Positions 39,501 through 52,600 of a DNA stretch of 64,000 nt are shown here, in pieces. The translations under genes were made by a program, and so were the position numbers. The first letter of the stretch is position 1; the number at the start of each line of letters is the position of its first letter. The notes below the pieces were generated by a model. That model was not told the origin of the DNA. It made no database searches and saw only the letters and a list, made by a program, of their open reading frames with translations. Origin of the DNA: Dioscorea cayenensis subsp. rotundata (Eukaryota > Streptophyta > Magnoliopsida > Dioscoreales > Dioscoreaceae); contig NC_052490.1 of NCBI RefSeq assembly GCF_009730915.1, positions 32,426,625-32,490,624 of the forward strand. The letters run 5' to 3'.

Positions 39501-42500
39501 TTTTGAGTGTTTTTCTTCATTCCATTCAATTGAAGTGTATGATTTTGGTTTTGCAGTGCATGTTGGGGAATTATTCTCAATGCATGAATAATTTAATCAA
39601 TTGTCAAATGGGGCCTACGACCAGTAAACCCCCTACTTCCGCCAATAAGGCTGTTTTTTTAGATCCAAGTATTGGCCGCTATTGTGCGATTTTAGCTACC
39701 AAAAATAGTTTGAAAAATTCAATTGGTGACTACTTGGCTATAACGCTGTCCAAATTAGCAATGGTGATGGTTTCGATTGCCTTGAAGAGATGTGGACTAC
39801 CTGTAAGTTCATTTTAGGCCTTTTCTGTTATAACTAATATTTTTTTCTATCTATGAATGACACTTATTATTGTCATTTGCATGTTACTAAATTGTACATG
39901 TGTAGTTTTTTTTTTTCAGATATGGGGTCATTTGATTTTCTATCACAATTTGGATTTTCAATATCAACTGGATGGATATCCCGACCCTTTTATTTTAACA
40001 TGATGCATTGTTTTATATAATTTTATCAAAAAAGAAAATCAACTAGATATTATATATAATATATATATATATATATATTTTTTTTTTTTCTTATCAATCT
40101 CAATGTCTGTGGTTAATCCACAATATATATATATATATATATGTCAAATGGATATTCTATATAATTGTCTTATCCACTCTGCAAAATGTTGTGAACGTTC
40201 TTATATATTGATTAGAACATGAAGGGTCTGATTGTAAGCTGTAGCATGAAAAGTTCTAACAAGCACCACTGATGGATAAGTTTGACATATCCTTCTTTTG
40301 AACATGGCATCTTATGTGATAGGATGCACATTATAATATATTCTAATTTTGCTTCATATATGTTTCAAGTTGTTGGCAATCAAATCTAACTGTAATATTT
40401 TTTCTTCCTAGTTTGAAGCGCTTGAATGTTTGGCTTCCTCTTTTGGCATAGAGGGTAAAGATAAGATAAACTTACCAGGCACTGGAAGTCAAAATATTTT
40501 CCATGGATTACTGAATTCATTCTTGAGTAATGGAGCTTGCAACTGGCTGCTGGGAGACGTGGCTTGTCATCTAGAGTCAAATGCTAAATTAAGTATTGCA
40601 TTGCAGTATATCACAATGTTGCTGTATGATCATCTAAACTCCCCATCCACTGATTTAGTACCGTCAGAAAAATTGACCATTCATGGGTGTGATATTCAGA
40701 AAGAGGAACTCCAGATAAGGAAATTCAAAGATAAGCTGAACATGGTGATGTCAACATTTGAACAGAAATATTCACTGAATCCAGTTGACTTGAGTAACAA
40801 GGTATGAAATGCAGTTTCAAAACCCTTACAATTTTTTGCCCATTCTGCTTCCAATAATTCACTTTGTTATTTATTTTGGAAATCTCTTGTTTCTGTTTCC
40901 TTTAATTTTTTTCTGACTTGGTGTCATCACTTTTCTTCCTTGCAGGTATTAATACTGTCTTGCAATAAGGAACATCTATATTCTGGTTATTTGTTTTTAG
41001 AGAGCTATATTTTTGGAGGGCGGAAAACCGATTGCTATGGCCCTGATGGTTTTACTTTAAATTCCTATCTGCCAAGGATGCTTTTAAAATCAAGCAAAGA
41101 AATCTCATATTTGGTAGCTAGATATGTGGTCTTCTGCGGTTTGACTGATTCAACTCTGAAATTGAATTTTAGTAATAGTGTCGACTTTAGAAAGAATTAC
41201 TACAGTCAGTTTTATCCAGTCAATTTTTGCCTGCAGAATTTGCTCTATTCATTGAGCACTTTTAGATCAGTTTTCAAACTTTACAATGGTGGTATTCTTG
41301 ATGAAGTTCTGACTTCTAGAGCGTTAGTTGTTCTAGATTTTTATGAATGTTGTGTGCATATTGCTTTTGCTTGGATTAAGAGGGACGTAAAAGATCTAAT
41401 TCTGATATTCAGATCAATTTTAAATTTGTCTGCAAACAACCAGTCATCATTTGGAGTTACTGCCAGTGAGTTGATGAAAATTTTACGTCAGACCTCAGAG
41501 TCGAGGGTTCATGACATGCCAAGGGATGATATCTGCAATATTCCAGATTCTAAATGTGAAGAAAATAATCTAAAACAAATTGATTCACGAATAGGATTTA
41601 TATCAGAAGATGATAGATGGCAGCTAATAGGGGCTTGTTTATGGCTGTATGTAGTTACTTTTGCCAAGCATCACTTGACTAATTCCTCGGTGACTGAAAT
41701 GCATGATGGTGAGAATACCATGGTAAATATTTTCCCCTTTTTCAGTGCGAAGATGGTAATAACCTCTCTGGAATATATTTTTTCTTCTTTGAGCAAGCAA
41801 TTTACGGCATTACTTAGGCAGAAAGCATTAAAAGGCTTGCCTGTATCTTCTCTTCCTTGGTTGTATGAATCTGGTCAGTCTCAACCCAGATCTGCGTGCC
41901 ATAATTCTAGTCAGAGAGTTGGCAGATTGCAACTGACTGGAAATGAGGACATTGAATCCTTGCTAGATTTACTTTGTGAAATTTCTCTTAATCCTGAGGA
42001 TCTTGTTACTTACCTTTTGAACGACAGACTTAATTGCTTTCCTTCTCACAAGGCGAAGTGTACTGTCTGGCAAGATGGTTATAAAGATTTCCTGGTTGAT
42101 CGAGCCACCTCTGAGAATCGTAAAACTGAAACTCAAGTAAGCAATGAGATTTCTAAAAATGAGTTTAGATTACCTACTCAGAATAGTGTCTTCAAAACCA
42201 ATGACCCTCTTGAGGCCAAAAGAACAGATTCAACTCTCCAAGAATATACCATTTCTTTCCACAGTCCGAAGGATGTGTTTAAGAGAAATGGAGAACTAAT
42301 TGAGGTATTCCCCTTTTTTATATAAATTGTTCTTGTATACAAAATTAACAGTATGGGATCTGTTTATTAGGACTCTTTCTGTCAACTTCACATGTTGAGA
42401 GGAATTTCATTTGGATGGTCTAATTAACTATGCTCTTTAATTCTTTTACGTATGCAGTCTATTTGTTTTAACTCGGTTGATGAACAACAAGTTGCACTTG

Positions 42501-44664
42501 CAAGTAACCGCAAGGTACACTATTTGTTCTCCAAATCAACGACATCCTCCTCAGTCGACTTTGCAGAAACATCTCTTATTCACCTTTGCTTTGTTAATGT
42601 GGTATATTTTAGCTTGATCATAGTCCATTGCTTTTTCTCTAGGGACTTCTTTTCTTCAATTGGAATATGGAGGAATCGTTTCATGAGAAACAAGACTATA
42701 TCTGGTCAGAGTCAGATTGGCCCAAAAGTGGATGGGCAGGGTGTGAATCTACTCCAATTCCTACGTTTGTTTCAACAGGCATTGGTCTTGGAGGCAAAAA
42801 AGGGTTACACCTTGGGTTGGGTGGAGCAACAACTGGGCATGGTTCTTTGGCAAGACCAGGAAGGGACTTGACAGGCGGAGGGGCATTTGGCATTCCAGGT
42901 TATGCTGGAATTGGGGCCTCAGGCTTAGGTTGGGGTGAACAAGAGGATGTCACAGATTATGTAGATCCACCAGCAACGGTTGAGAACATTAGATCATGTG
43001 CCTTGACAAGTCATCCTTCAAAGCCTTTCCTTTTAGTTGGTTCTAGCAACACCCATGTTTACCTTTGGGAGGTAAGTAAACTATTTTGATTATCATGCTT
43101 TTTTTTTACGAATTGGTTCAGTTTTGTATAATCCCTAAGATGATTAAACATGTGGCTATCAACCTGAGAGCTGTATCTTCATAATTAGAGATTCTTATTG
43201 TAATAAGTAGTCTGCAGTGTTTGTTATGATCAACTATTAACTGCTACATTACAGAGCTTACCACTTGGGTTTGTAGTCTGTTATCACACTTGCTAAGTTC
43301 TCATTTTTATGTCATGATTTACTACTTTCAAGGATATGAAGTAGACACTACTTGATTTTCCAGTGATGCTGTATTTTGCAGTTTGGCAAGGACAGAGCTT
43401 TGGCTACCTATGGGGTCCTTCCTGCTGCTAATGTTCCTCCACCATATGCATTAGCATCAATCTCTGCTTTGAAATTTGACCATTGTGGCCACCGTTTTGT
43501 TACTGCTGCATTAGATGGAACTGTATGCACATGGCAACTCGAGGTTGGAGGAAGAAGCAATGTCCACCCTACCGAGTCATCTCTCTGCTTTAGTAATCAC
43601 GCGTCGTAAGTAATTTGTTTTGATCTAGGCTTTATACTTATCTCCTCACTCCTGAACTCTTATTTCTTGCAAATTATGTTTTTGCTTATTATTTTAATGT
43701 CAACTTACCATAATATGATTTCAGGGATGTTGCGTATTTGGGAACAAGTGGTTCAGTTGTGGCAGCCACTGGATATAGTTCAAATTGTCTTAATGTTGTT
43801 GTATGGGATACATTGGCTCCACCTTCAACATCTCAAGTTTCTCTTGCCTGTCATGAAGGTGCCGTGATATATATCACATGTTGATGCATCTGACTTTTTT
43901 TTAAGCATTTAATTTTTGTTTCGAAGAAAAACATTTCAACAATGAATTCATCTGCAGGTGGTGCTCGTTCTCTCTCTGTCTTTGGCAGTGACATTGGGAG
44001 TGGCTCTGTTACGCCATTGATAGTCACAGGCGGAAAAGGTGGTGACGTGGGTCTTCATGACTTCCGTTACATTGCAACTGGAAAGTCCAAGCGACATCGG
44101 CAATCGGGTGATCAGGACCTAAAGTCTTCCTCTATACAAAATAATAACACTGAGACTTTAAAGCATGGTGAAAATGCAAATGGGATGCTTTGGTACATAC
44201 CGAAAGCTCATTCAGGTATGTCCTTCCTGTGGTGTGTACATATATCTAATTGTTTTCTTTAATATATTTTCTGAAATTTATTTATTTTTCCTGTTTAAAG
44301 GAAGTGTTACTACAATATCAACCATCCCGCATACTAGTTTGTTTTTAACTGGTAGTAAAGATGGTGATGTCAAGCTTTGGGACGCTAAAAAGTCACAGTT
44401 GGTTTTCCATTGGCCAAAACTCCATGATAAGCACACTTTTCTTCAACCAAACTCTAGGGGCTTCGCTGGCGTTGTCAGGGTATTCTACTTAAGATGAAAT
44501 ATATATAAATTCTGAAAACTTAGTTATGTTATTGTCATTCATCCATTTTCTCAATTTTCACATTGCAGGCTGGGGTAACAAATATCCAGGTTCTTTCTAA
44601 TGGTTTCCTATCATGCGGCGGAGATGGTTCAGTGAAACTGGTGCAACTTAGACAAACATCTTGA
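30552..44664 (+). CDS. DmX/Rabconnectin-3-alpha/Rav1-like WD40 protein
   Basis: Sixteen exons join in phase into 2542 aa: 30552-30969, 31625-34324, 36141-36612, 37095-37323, 37637-37801, 39191-39463, 39557-39802, 40412-40801, 40946-42304, 42458-42514, 42643-43071, 43382-43605, 43725-43858, 43958-44215, 44301-44479, 44569-44664. The N-terminal third (exons 1-2) holds WD40 repeats, for example LDGTVRLWSE, CSDGTLKLWR and NLHIWEP. The middle (about 1000-1600), with EGN-type helical segments such as GRHQLELAIAFFLLGGDP, matches the Rav1p C-terminal region. The last 500 residues hold a second WD40 set (SSNTHVYLWE, LDGTVCTWQL, KDGDVKLWDA). In yeast and animals such proteins are the core of the RAVE complex that helps assemble the vacuolar H+-ATPase; the same job in plants is inferred. 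Length fits plant homologues of about 2500 aa. Exon 2 alone is 2.7 kb. Confidence 0.93.
34325..36140. other. Intron 2 of the DmX-like gene, with two diverged copies of a repeat
   Basis: A segment with GGGTTAAATTCATCTC, then CTTAAGCTAATAGGATGAGAG and ACCAAATTAACC at about 34622-34760 recurs in diverged form at about 34830-34970 (TGGGTTAGATTCAACCTAGG, TTAATAGGATGAGAG, ACCAAATTAACTAA). These words resemble ends of plant retroelements. No coding exon is seen in the intron. Confidence 0.55.
40112..40141. repeat. (TA)n microsatellite in a DmX-like gene intron
   Basis: TA run in the intron between exons 39802 and 40412. A second TA run and a T tract lie just before it at about 40050-40090, separated by TCTGTGGTTAATCCACA, a palindromic word also seen in LINE 3' ends. 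Confidence 0.7.
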
Positions 44665-46615
44665 CATGAATAGCTATCATATTGGTCAGTGTTTCAATAT
44701 TACTGAAACTTCAACCAGTAAGTGACCCGCGTATTCATAAGATCTTGTGGGTTTTCATCTGAGCATTAACATTGTGTTTTTTATCGCCTTTCTAACCGTG
44801 AAGACCATCTCTGTTCCCTTTCCGGCAGAGTTATTTCTCGGAAGACTTTGAGGATTTCACGCAGAATATAAGCCAAGAAACTATCCAACCATATCAATGA
44901 TGCAGGGAATGCCTTCAATTAAGTAATCCCTTTATTTTCTGCGCTTAAAGAAATTCGAATGCCGAGAAAATCTGATGTCAAACACCTGTTGATCAAGTGA
45001 AGAATGATTAAAACCACTCTAAGCAGCAGCACCAGAAGACCTTCAGATTGTTCTCTTTGTTCTTTCTTTCAGAAGTCCAATTTTCTGTCGTCTGTTTGCG
45101 TATTCTTTGCTTTTATGGCTTTGTCTGCGGACTGTTGTTATGAAAACCACACAAAACTATTGTACAGGCATAAAGCTAATAACTCTGCTGTCTTTACAAG
45201 ATTATATAGTTTTCTGTCTGTTTTCATTGTAATATTATATAATTGGTATGCGTAAGGGTGACATTCATTCTATAAATTTCAGTATTACTGCAATGAGAAT
45301 CATGTGACTTTTGTAATTTTAAATCTTATATTTCTCTTCCTGCCTTTTGTATATTTTTTCTCATCATTATTATAGTTAATGGGAATTTTATACATATATA
45401 TTTATATTATTAATAGTTTATAATAAAGAAGTTATGTTTTATGAAAAATGCCTCAATGTTAGCCAGGTCAACCCAACCCATCCGATGGGTCACCTTACCC
45501 ACGAGTATGTGAATGCTCGGTAAATTTATGGATAATGTATTACTTGGCCTGTATCCCTGCAGGTATCCTGTGGGTGCCTCTGTAGTCTCTAAGTATGAAT
45601 CTTAACTTTTTATTTTTTTTTAATAAAATAAACACGTTATTTATATTATTCATCGACAACCGGGTATTTTTGGTACCATTGCATTTAGCGTGTTTTAATT
45701 TTCACATACCCACGAGGACTAATCTTTAAAGAATAATTACTTGCTCGTTTTACCTACATTTTTACAAGTAAATAAAAGATTACCCAACCCGTTTGTTTCA
45801 AACAAGTACCCATGGGTTTACAAGTGCAAGCTTAAATTACTAGTTCTATACTGAGGTGACACATGAACAACTTTGTTAAAAATAATAATTATTTATTTAC
45901 TATATAAAGTTGAAAAAGGAAATCATTTTGAAGTATAAGCTTCACAAATTTATTCGCTTTATTATCTTTATAGATTCACATAAATGTGCCATAAGCATGC
46001 TACACTAGCTATAATTTAAAAGAATCAGTCAAAATAAACAATTTTGAATGAATGATAACATTGAATGCAAAAGAAATAGGAAAAAAAAATAAATAAATAA
46101 CGAATAAAATGAAAGACGGCGCAACATTCACCGGCTCTAACATGGACCTTCGATTCCTTTCTCTCAGTTGCCGGACGGCTCAGATTGATTGAGTGCGATG
46201 AACGGTTTAGATTGAAGCCGTGCTAACATCTACCGGCTTTAATTTGCTAATCATCTCTCACAAACAACGAATGGTCATGATTAAAACCCGCGCGAGTTCG
46301 TCAAAGTTTATATGAAAAGCATTTCGAAGAAAAAAGCGCGGGCTGTTTGAAATCGCCGTCCAGACTCCGAGCACGAATTTGGTACGATCTCACGATTCTT
46401 GCTCATTTTCTTGAGATTATTCGTGAATTCATTCGATTCTCTTGTTTTGGATCGATTTCTTGACTCTGGAATTTGGTGTTTGTGATCAATGCCCTGACAA
46501 TTCTTTGCCTTGTTTCGTTTCTCTTGTTGTTGATGGTCTCTGTGGTTGTTTTGGTTTTATTGAATTCAAATTGGTTGAAATCACTGTTTCTGTGGATGGA
46601 ATTTGTGAGTTAGAT
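44665..46615. other. Intergenic: DmX-like 3' region, a degenerate MITE, then the DUF2439 gene 5' region
   Basis: About the first 600 bases look like 3' untranslated sequence of the DmX-like gene. A palindromic element rich in ACCCAACCC/GGGTACCC-like words lies at about 45440-45840. From about 46120 the sequence becomes more GC-rich and is likely the promoter and 5' leader of the next gene, with a short upstream frame ATGCCCTGA near 46487. Confidence 0.5.
45440..45840. mobile_element. Degenerate MITE-like element with CCCAACCC/GGGT inverted words
   Basis: The left part carries CAACCCAACCCATCC and TACCCACGAG, the right part ATTACCCAACCCG and ACCCATGGGTTTAC, with an A/T-rich centre. Similar ACCC/GGGT-rich fold-back elements are common in plants. 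Exact ends and target-site duplication were not found. Confidence 0.35.
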
Positions 46616-49600
46616 ATGAATTGTGGCACAAATATGCCGATTGTGAAGAGATGGGTAGTGACCTACACGAAGCATTTGAAGCAGAAGAGAAAGGTGTATC
46701 AAGATGGGGTTTTGGAGCTCTATGGCTCGGGTAAGAAGGTGAGATCTTGTATTATTTTGAATGATCTTCAATAAAATTGTTGTCTTGATATGCTTGTTGA
46801 TATGTTCTCTGATGAATAGAAAGAGATATTTTTCACGAAAGAAATGAATTTTGTGAATTTTTTTAATGGGAAATCTTGGAGCTATTTCATATTAGCGATT
46901 GATATTTAGAGTAAACATTTCTTGTCTCTGTTATGCTAGGGTTTTTTTTTTTTCTTTTCTTTCTGTTTTAGGGTTGGAACAATTCTTGACTTGCATGGTT
47001 TTTTTGTGCTTTGCAAGTCAGCGAGAGCCCGTTGGTTCGTGGTAATGATATATTCTGCGTAACGAGATTCACGTGGTAATAAAATTGGGAATGTTATATG
47101 CCCGGGGAATGTTGTGGTAATTCATGATAACCATGTTTGGTTGGAAACTCATGTTACATAGTAATAAACTTGGTAATATTCTAAATTTCCTAAAATACCC
47201 TTGTGTCTACTATTTTATGCAAGTTTAAATTTAAAAATAAAAATAAAAATTTTTGGATAAAAATTAAATTTTTTTGAAGCTAAACATATTCCAAAAAAAT
47301 AATGTTATTTAAATTTAATCTTTTTATCCAACAAATAAAAGTATGAAAAATTATTATATTTAAACAAAGGGCATATTTGTCCAAAAATATTTCGATTACC
47401 ACTCACTTGGTAATCCAACATAGCCATCTATTTTGGTGGTAATGGGATTACCAAGTTTCTTAGTAATCTTTTCGAGGTAGTAATCACGATTCCAGTCGAT
47501 ATTACTAGCATCGATAATCCAAAGCGTGGTAATGTGAAAAGATTACCACGTAACAGGAGGTAATGTTTGCACATTACCGCCAACCAAACGGCCCCTAAAG
47601 AATAAGTTGTCCTGTGATGAAGCACTACTTTGTTTATCACATGAACTGATTCCAGTATATCACCTATATCAGAGTTAATTTTTAAGAAGTTATGTCCAGC
47701 ACTCTTTGTGAAGATCTCCCCACATGCCATCCAGCTTATTAGGTAGCATGCCTCACCTAGTTACGGATCAAATTCAGGTTGAAGATTGCCCATGGCCTTA
47801 TGGTTAATATCTCAAAAAAGACAAGAAGTCAACTTCCAAGTTCTGCTCTGCAGACAATTTCACTTTGTTTGGGGTATTAGAAATTATGATGATGCTTTTA
47901 TCATTGGTAACTTGTTTTTATAATTTCAGGCGTTGTTGTATGATGACTGCGAGAAGCTAATAGATAGCAAGTTTTTAAAAAATGACGACGTGATTGAATG
48001 TGGGCGGACAGTAACCTTGGAAGCTCATCTTGTTGATATTGGGGTTCTTGAAGAAAGCCGCGCCCCCTTGGCTGATATAAATGTTACAGGTGTCAGATCA
48101 ACTGAAAGACACGGGGCTGGACCTCAAAAGGGTAAACAAATATCTTTCACATGAAGTGAAAATTTGGTGTTTTTAAAGATTATTTTTAGTCTTCATTCAA
48201 TGCTTCTATCCTTAGAGAGAAAGAAAGGCATGTTGCACCGCAGACTGCCACAAAACCATTCAAATGCTACAAACATGAATGAAGGAGGTTAGTAAATTTG
48301 TTATTATTGCACACTCCTCTTTCTTATTCTTGATGTTACTTGGCACTTGATTTTTCCGTCTCATTGGTTGGCACTTTGATCATATGTTTTATCATGCATG
48401 AAAAATCTAGACCTCAGAGAATAAATAATTTTATTTTGCTCCAGTAACTCAGAAGATGCAACTTGAGAACTTTGGAAAGCCACAAAGTCTATTAAATGCC
48501 TCAGGGACCACTGTGAAAGGTTAATACATTAACTATAATTCTCTTTTTATTTTATTTTTCTTTTTTCCTAAAAGCATCACCAGTTATTCTAGCAACGTGA
48601 CCTATATTAATTAAGTACAATAATTAAATTGCTAGAGGGCTCAAAGACGTTATTCTCTCCTAGAATAACACAGTCAAGTGAATTTGAGATCTGCGAGTTT
48701 AGAGAAATTGTGAAATGATCTTCGTCCAAAATTTTTTTAAAAGAATAACAAAATTCTCACAAGATTACCTCACATTATTGGCATGATTATCAAATAAAGC
48801 AATTATTTTCTACCCTTCACAACTCTCCTTATCTTTGTATGCTTTGACTTTCGATAGCTTGGACAGATGTGACTTACTGATTCATTTTTTTTCCTCAAAA
48901 TTGCCTGTGAGCTTGTGCAGAATGGAATGCCTTATACACTACTCAAATTACTCAGAAGGCAAAGAAATTTCACGATGGCTTCTTGCGGCTTTCAGTTTGT
49001 GGTTCATATATGGACCAGGTTTGTCTTTCTTTGCTTTATTGTGTGACCTCTCAAAATGTTCTCATTTTTGTCCATCTGAAGATTCAGAATATCTACCAAT
49101 ATCATTTTCAGTATCCATTTCTTATGGGAAGTGGTCACTTATTTTTTTGATGGCCTATGCATGCCAATAACATGATACATTGCAAGTATGTGACAAAGAC
49201 TTGTCTCTTCAAACTCTATTATAGTGTGTGAGTTTCTATGGGGAATATAGCCTGCAGTGAAAGCGAGATGTGTTACATTTGATAATATATGAATAAAAAC
49301 CTGTTGGGATCAATTTAAATTCTGTTAGCTGTTAGTTTCTCACTAATGGATTTCATAAGTTTTCAGGTTACTTTATTAAATGAAGAAGGGGTTGTTCTCG
49401 GCAGCAAGTATGTTAAGTCTTCAGAATTCATTGAGACCGGGAAGACATTTGAGTTGCCGAATTATCTGGTTGAGATTTTTGAGCTGAGGACTGTTGAGGG
49501 AGGTAAAACTAATCCAGAAATTTAAATATAATTCATCTTTTAGGTTCAATTGCCAAATTTCATGATATATTTCGTTTGTTATTTTCACAATTTTTTTAGA

Positions 49601-52600
49601 GGGTCGGTGACTGAATGAGCGATAATTTTGTTTGAAATTAAATACTTTTTTTTTTTTTTTCCAATATGTCTGCTGCCCATTTGTTTTAACTGTCATTTTT
49701 CTCATCAATCTATCTGTAGAAATCAGGAAGGCCACTCCAGAAAAAGAAGCAAATTCTGGCTGCTTAAACAATAGCAACTTTATAAGTGCAAGACTAGTGA
49801 TCAATAACAAGCATTCAGGTGATGGCTCTTCCATTCTTGTCTTCTTATGAAATTTCATGATCGTGCATGATATCCATCCCTTAGATGGTAATCTTCATAT
49901 TGATGAATGTATACTATGACATATTTTTATGCATTCTCCTTTTTGGTTTATTGTATCTAAAAGTTTCTTGTGTATATCTTAACGCGCTTGTGATCAACTA
50001 GGAGATATTTCAAAGGGTCCGTCCAGTCAAGTTTCATGTTCTAGCAGCTCAAGTTTTGGAAAACTCAAGAATAGAAGTATCATGGCCACATCAGATGGTT
50101 AGTCTCATTTTAATTGCTATCATTAAGGATGATATATTTGAGAGCATTCTTGTTCAACAAAAATGCTTGGGCATAAGTTTGGTAGGCTCTCCAACATTAT
50201 ACGAGTGTCATGGGTATATATATTCGGAAAAAGGGACTGTAACTTTCTAACTATCCAGCATGATCTTAATACTTAAGGATCTGTTGTGTTGATGTCATAA
50301 TGGAAAGACGAAGTAGTATGAGGTTGCTCTGTGAATTTAGCTTTTGCTTGTATTTTAGCTGTGTTAACTATGCTGAGATTACTGTTCAATTTAAAGATAG
50401 ATCCGTTTGGTTTAGATTAATGGTGGTTACTCTTCTGGAGGATTCTGCTACTAAATATTTTTTCACCCAATTATTTACTAACATATTTCTTGCTCGTATT
50501 TTTTATTTTTATTGAAGGTTATGACTGATATTTTATCAATGTACAGTAGACGACAAGAAGGTTCTCTTCCATTACAAGGTTACTGTCCCCAGCTCCCTAG
50601 CTACTGGCAAGTTTACAAAGACTAATGATTTCCTTAGTTTTTTCTGCCATTTCATATGCAATTATTGTATAGTTATTCCGATGATTTTGTTGGTCTATAT
50701 CTAGTGGATCTTCCGGAAGGTACCCAACGGGAAGTTACAGATACTGGCACCACAAGCCATGGAGAGATCATGAGCAGGACAGAAATTAATAAGTCATTGC
50801 GAGATGGTTTGCCTCTGTCTTTTATGTTGAAGTGATGATATCAATCTATACTATTGCATGATTCCTTTGTTGTTTTTTATCATTGATGGTTTCTGACGGC
50901 TGAAATTTAAAAGGGTGTGCATTTTGGAGATCTAGCTGTGAATATTTACTTTATTTGTGCAAGTACAAAAGTAAAAGCAAAATGAAGCAAATGTTGTTTA
51001 AAAATTTTGTGACTTGCTTTTTTTTAATATTATTTTACTTTTCTCGTTCTTCCCCAGCCTGCCAGATCTTGACCACAGTTAGAAAGCCAGTTTCTGAGAG
51101 CAATAATGTCCACGAAAAACTGTCTAAAGAGCTGGTTCAGCCAGCACAATCTTTGAAGGATGCTGGCAGAATTCTGCAAATAGGGCAGGTTCATTCTACT
51201 TCCATCTTTAATCACTTGGATGTGCAGAGCAAGGGCATGATTCTGGAGGATAACTTTCAAGAGGAACGACAACTGATTGAACCAGCAAAAGATAATTCTA
51301 AAGCAGATTCCTGTGAACTTAGTGCAGGCAATCATATTCAATGTGGTTATTCTAGAAAATCGTTAGATTCCAGTGCTTCTGAGGACTTTTCAAATTCAGG
51401 CATTACTAGTGGAATGAGCACCAACTATGGAGAGAAATCAACATTACATAATTCGCATTACTCAGTCCACATATTATCTGGGTATGGATCATTGCTTCAT
51501 TTTTATTTGATTCGATTGGATAAATTTAGTATGCAGTAGGTAGTAGGTTCGCACATTATGTTTTTTCACCTGAATTATGAAAAGCCTCGAACAGTTTTGA
51601 ATGATAAAAATTTAGGAGAACCTTGGCAAGTTAATGTGCTTGAAGCTTATTAGTGATTGCTTCTAGAGGGTATATTTATTCCAACTATTCCTTCGCTTCT
51701 TTATTTCTGTGGACTTGAAGTCATGCCTCAGCAGCCGGCAGAAAATTGAATATATTCATTAATCTGTATGATGTCCAACTAAAATTCTGTCGTCTTGGTT
51801 GAGTCAATTACTGCAAACATAATTTCGCCACCTGCAATAAGGATATGCGGCATATTCCTCATTTTGATGCAGTTGTGGGCCTTCTGGTTCTCATCCCTTT
51901 GTAACACTCTTTTCAGCAAAGAACTGGCTCAAGGAAAGCTCCGAGATCAACAAATGGTCGTCAGGCATTGAGAATTTTTGTGAACTTGACGCTGGCAAAA
52001 AGAACAACATAATTATTGATGCAATGGCCAAATTCTCATATGATCAATGCATTAATACTTCATCCATATTCTGTGATCGGAATTTATTGTTGACTTGGCA
52101 AAATATATAACTATGTCAAAATTTATCATGTATTTCCATATTAATTGATTCTATTGCGCGCAGGCCGTTAACATCTGAAACGTCAGCAGATGAATTAAAT
52201 GTGGGGTGCTCTGTGAAATCTTCTGAAGGAAGAGTAACTTCAGCTTCCATCCGTGGGGAAACAAATGCTCATGCCAGCAGTCTACCTGTACTGAGTCACA
52301 CAGCTACACCAGGTACATCTTTCTCAGGTGAAGGACTGTTTTGGCACATTGTTTCCAGCACAAATGAAACCGTTCCCTTTGCAACATCTGCAAGTTCTAC
52401 GCTTGTAGAGCAACAACTTCCAGATTCTTCTAGAAACATTCTGAAGGAAACTTTTGCTGATATTGAAACCAGTGCTACTTCTGGTAAATGTTCTTTCTGG
52501 TTTGCTTTTGCTTTTTCTGATGCTGAACTTTGCAAATATCTATTATCCATGGGTGTAGAATCTTAATCAAGAGATTGATACAGTAGTTATTTAACAGGAT

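Noticed and set aside
47428-47730. 100-codon minus-strand open frame
   Set aside because: It falls in the MITE in intron 1 of the DUF2439 gene and shows no transposase or other known features.
49421-49858. 145-codon minus-strand open frame
   Set aside because: It overlaps two well-supported plus-strand exons and their intron and has no recognisable domain.
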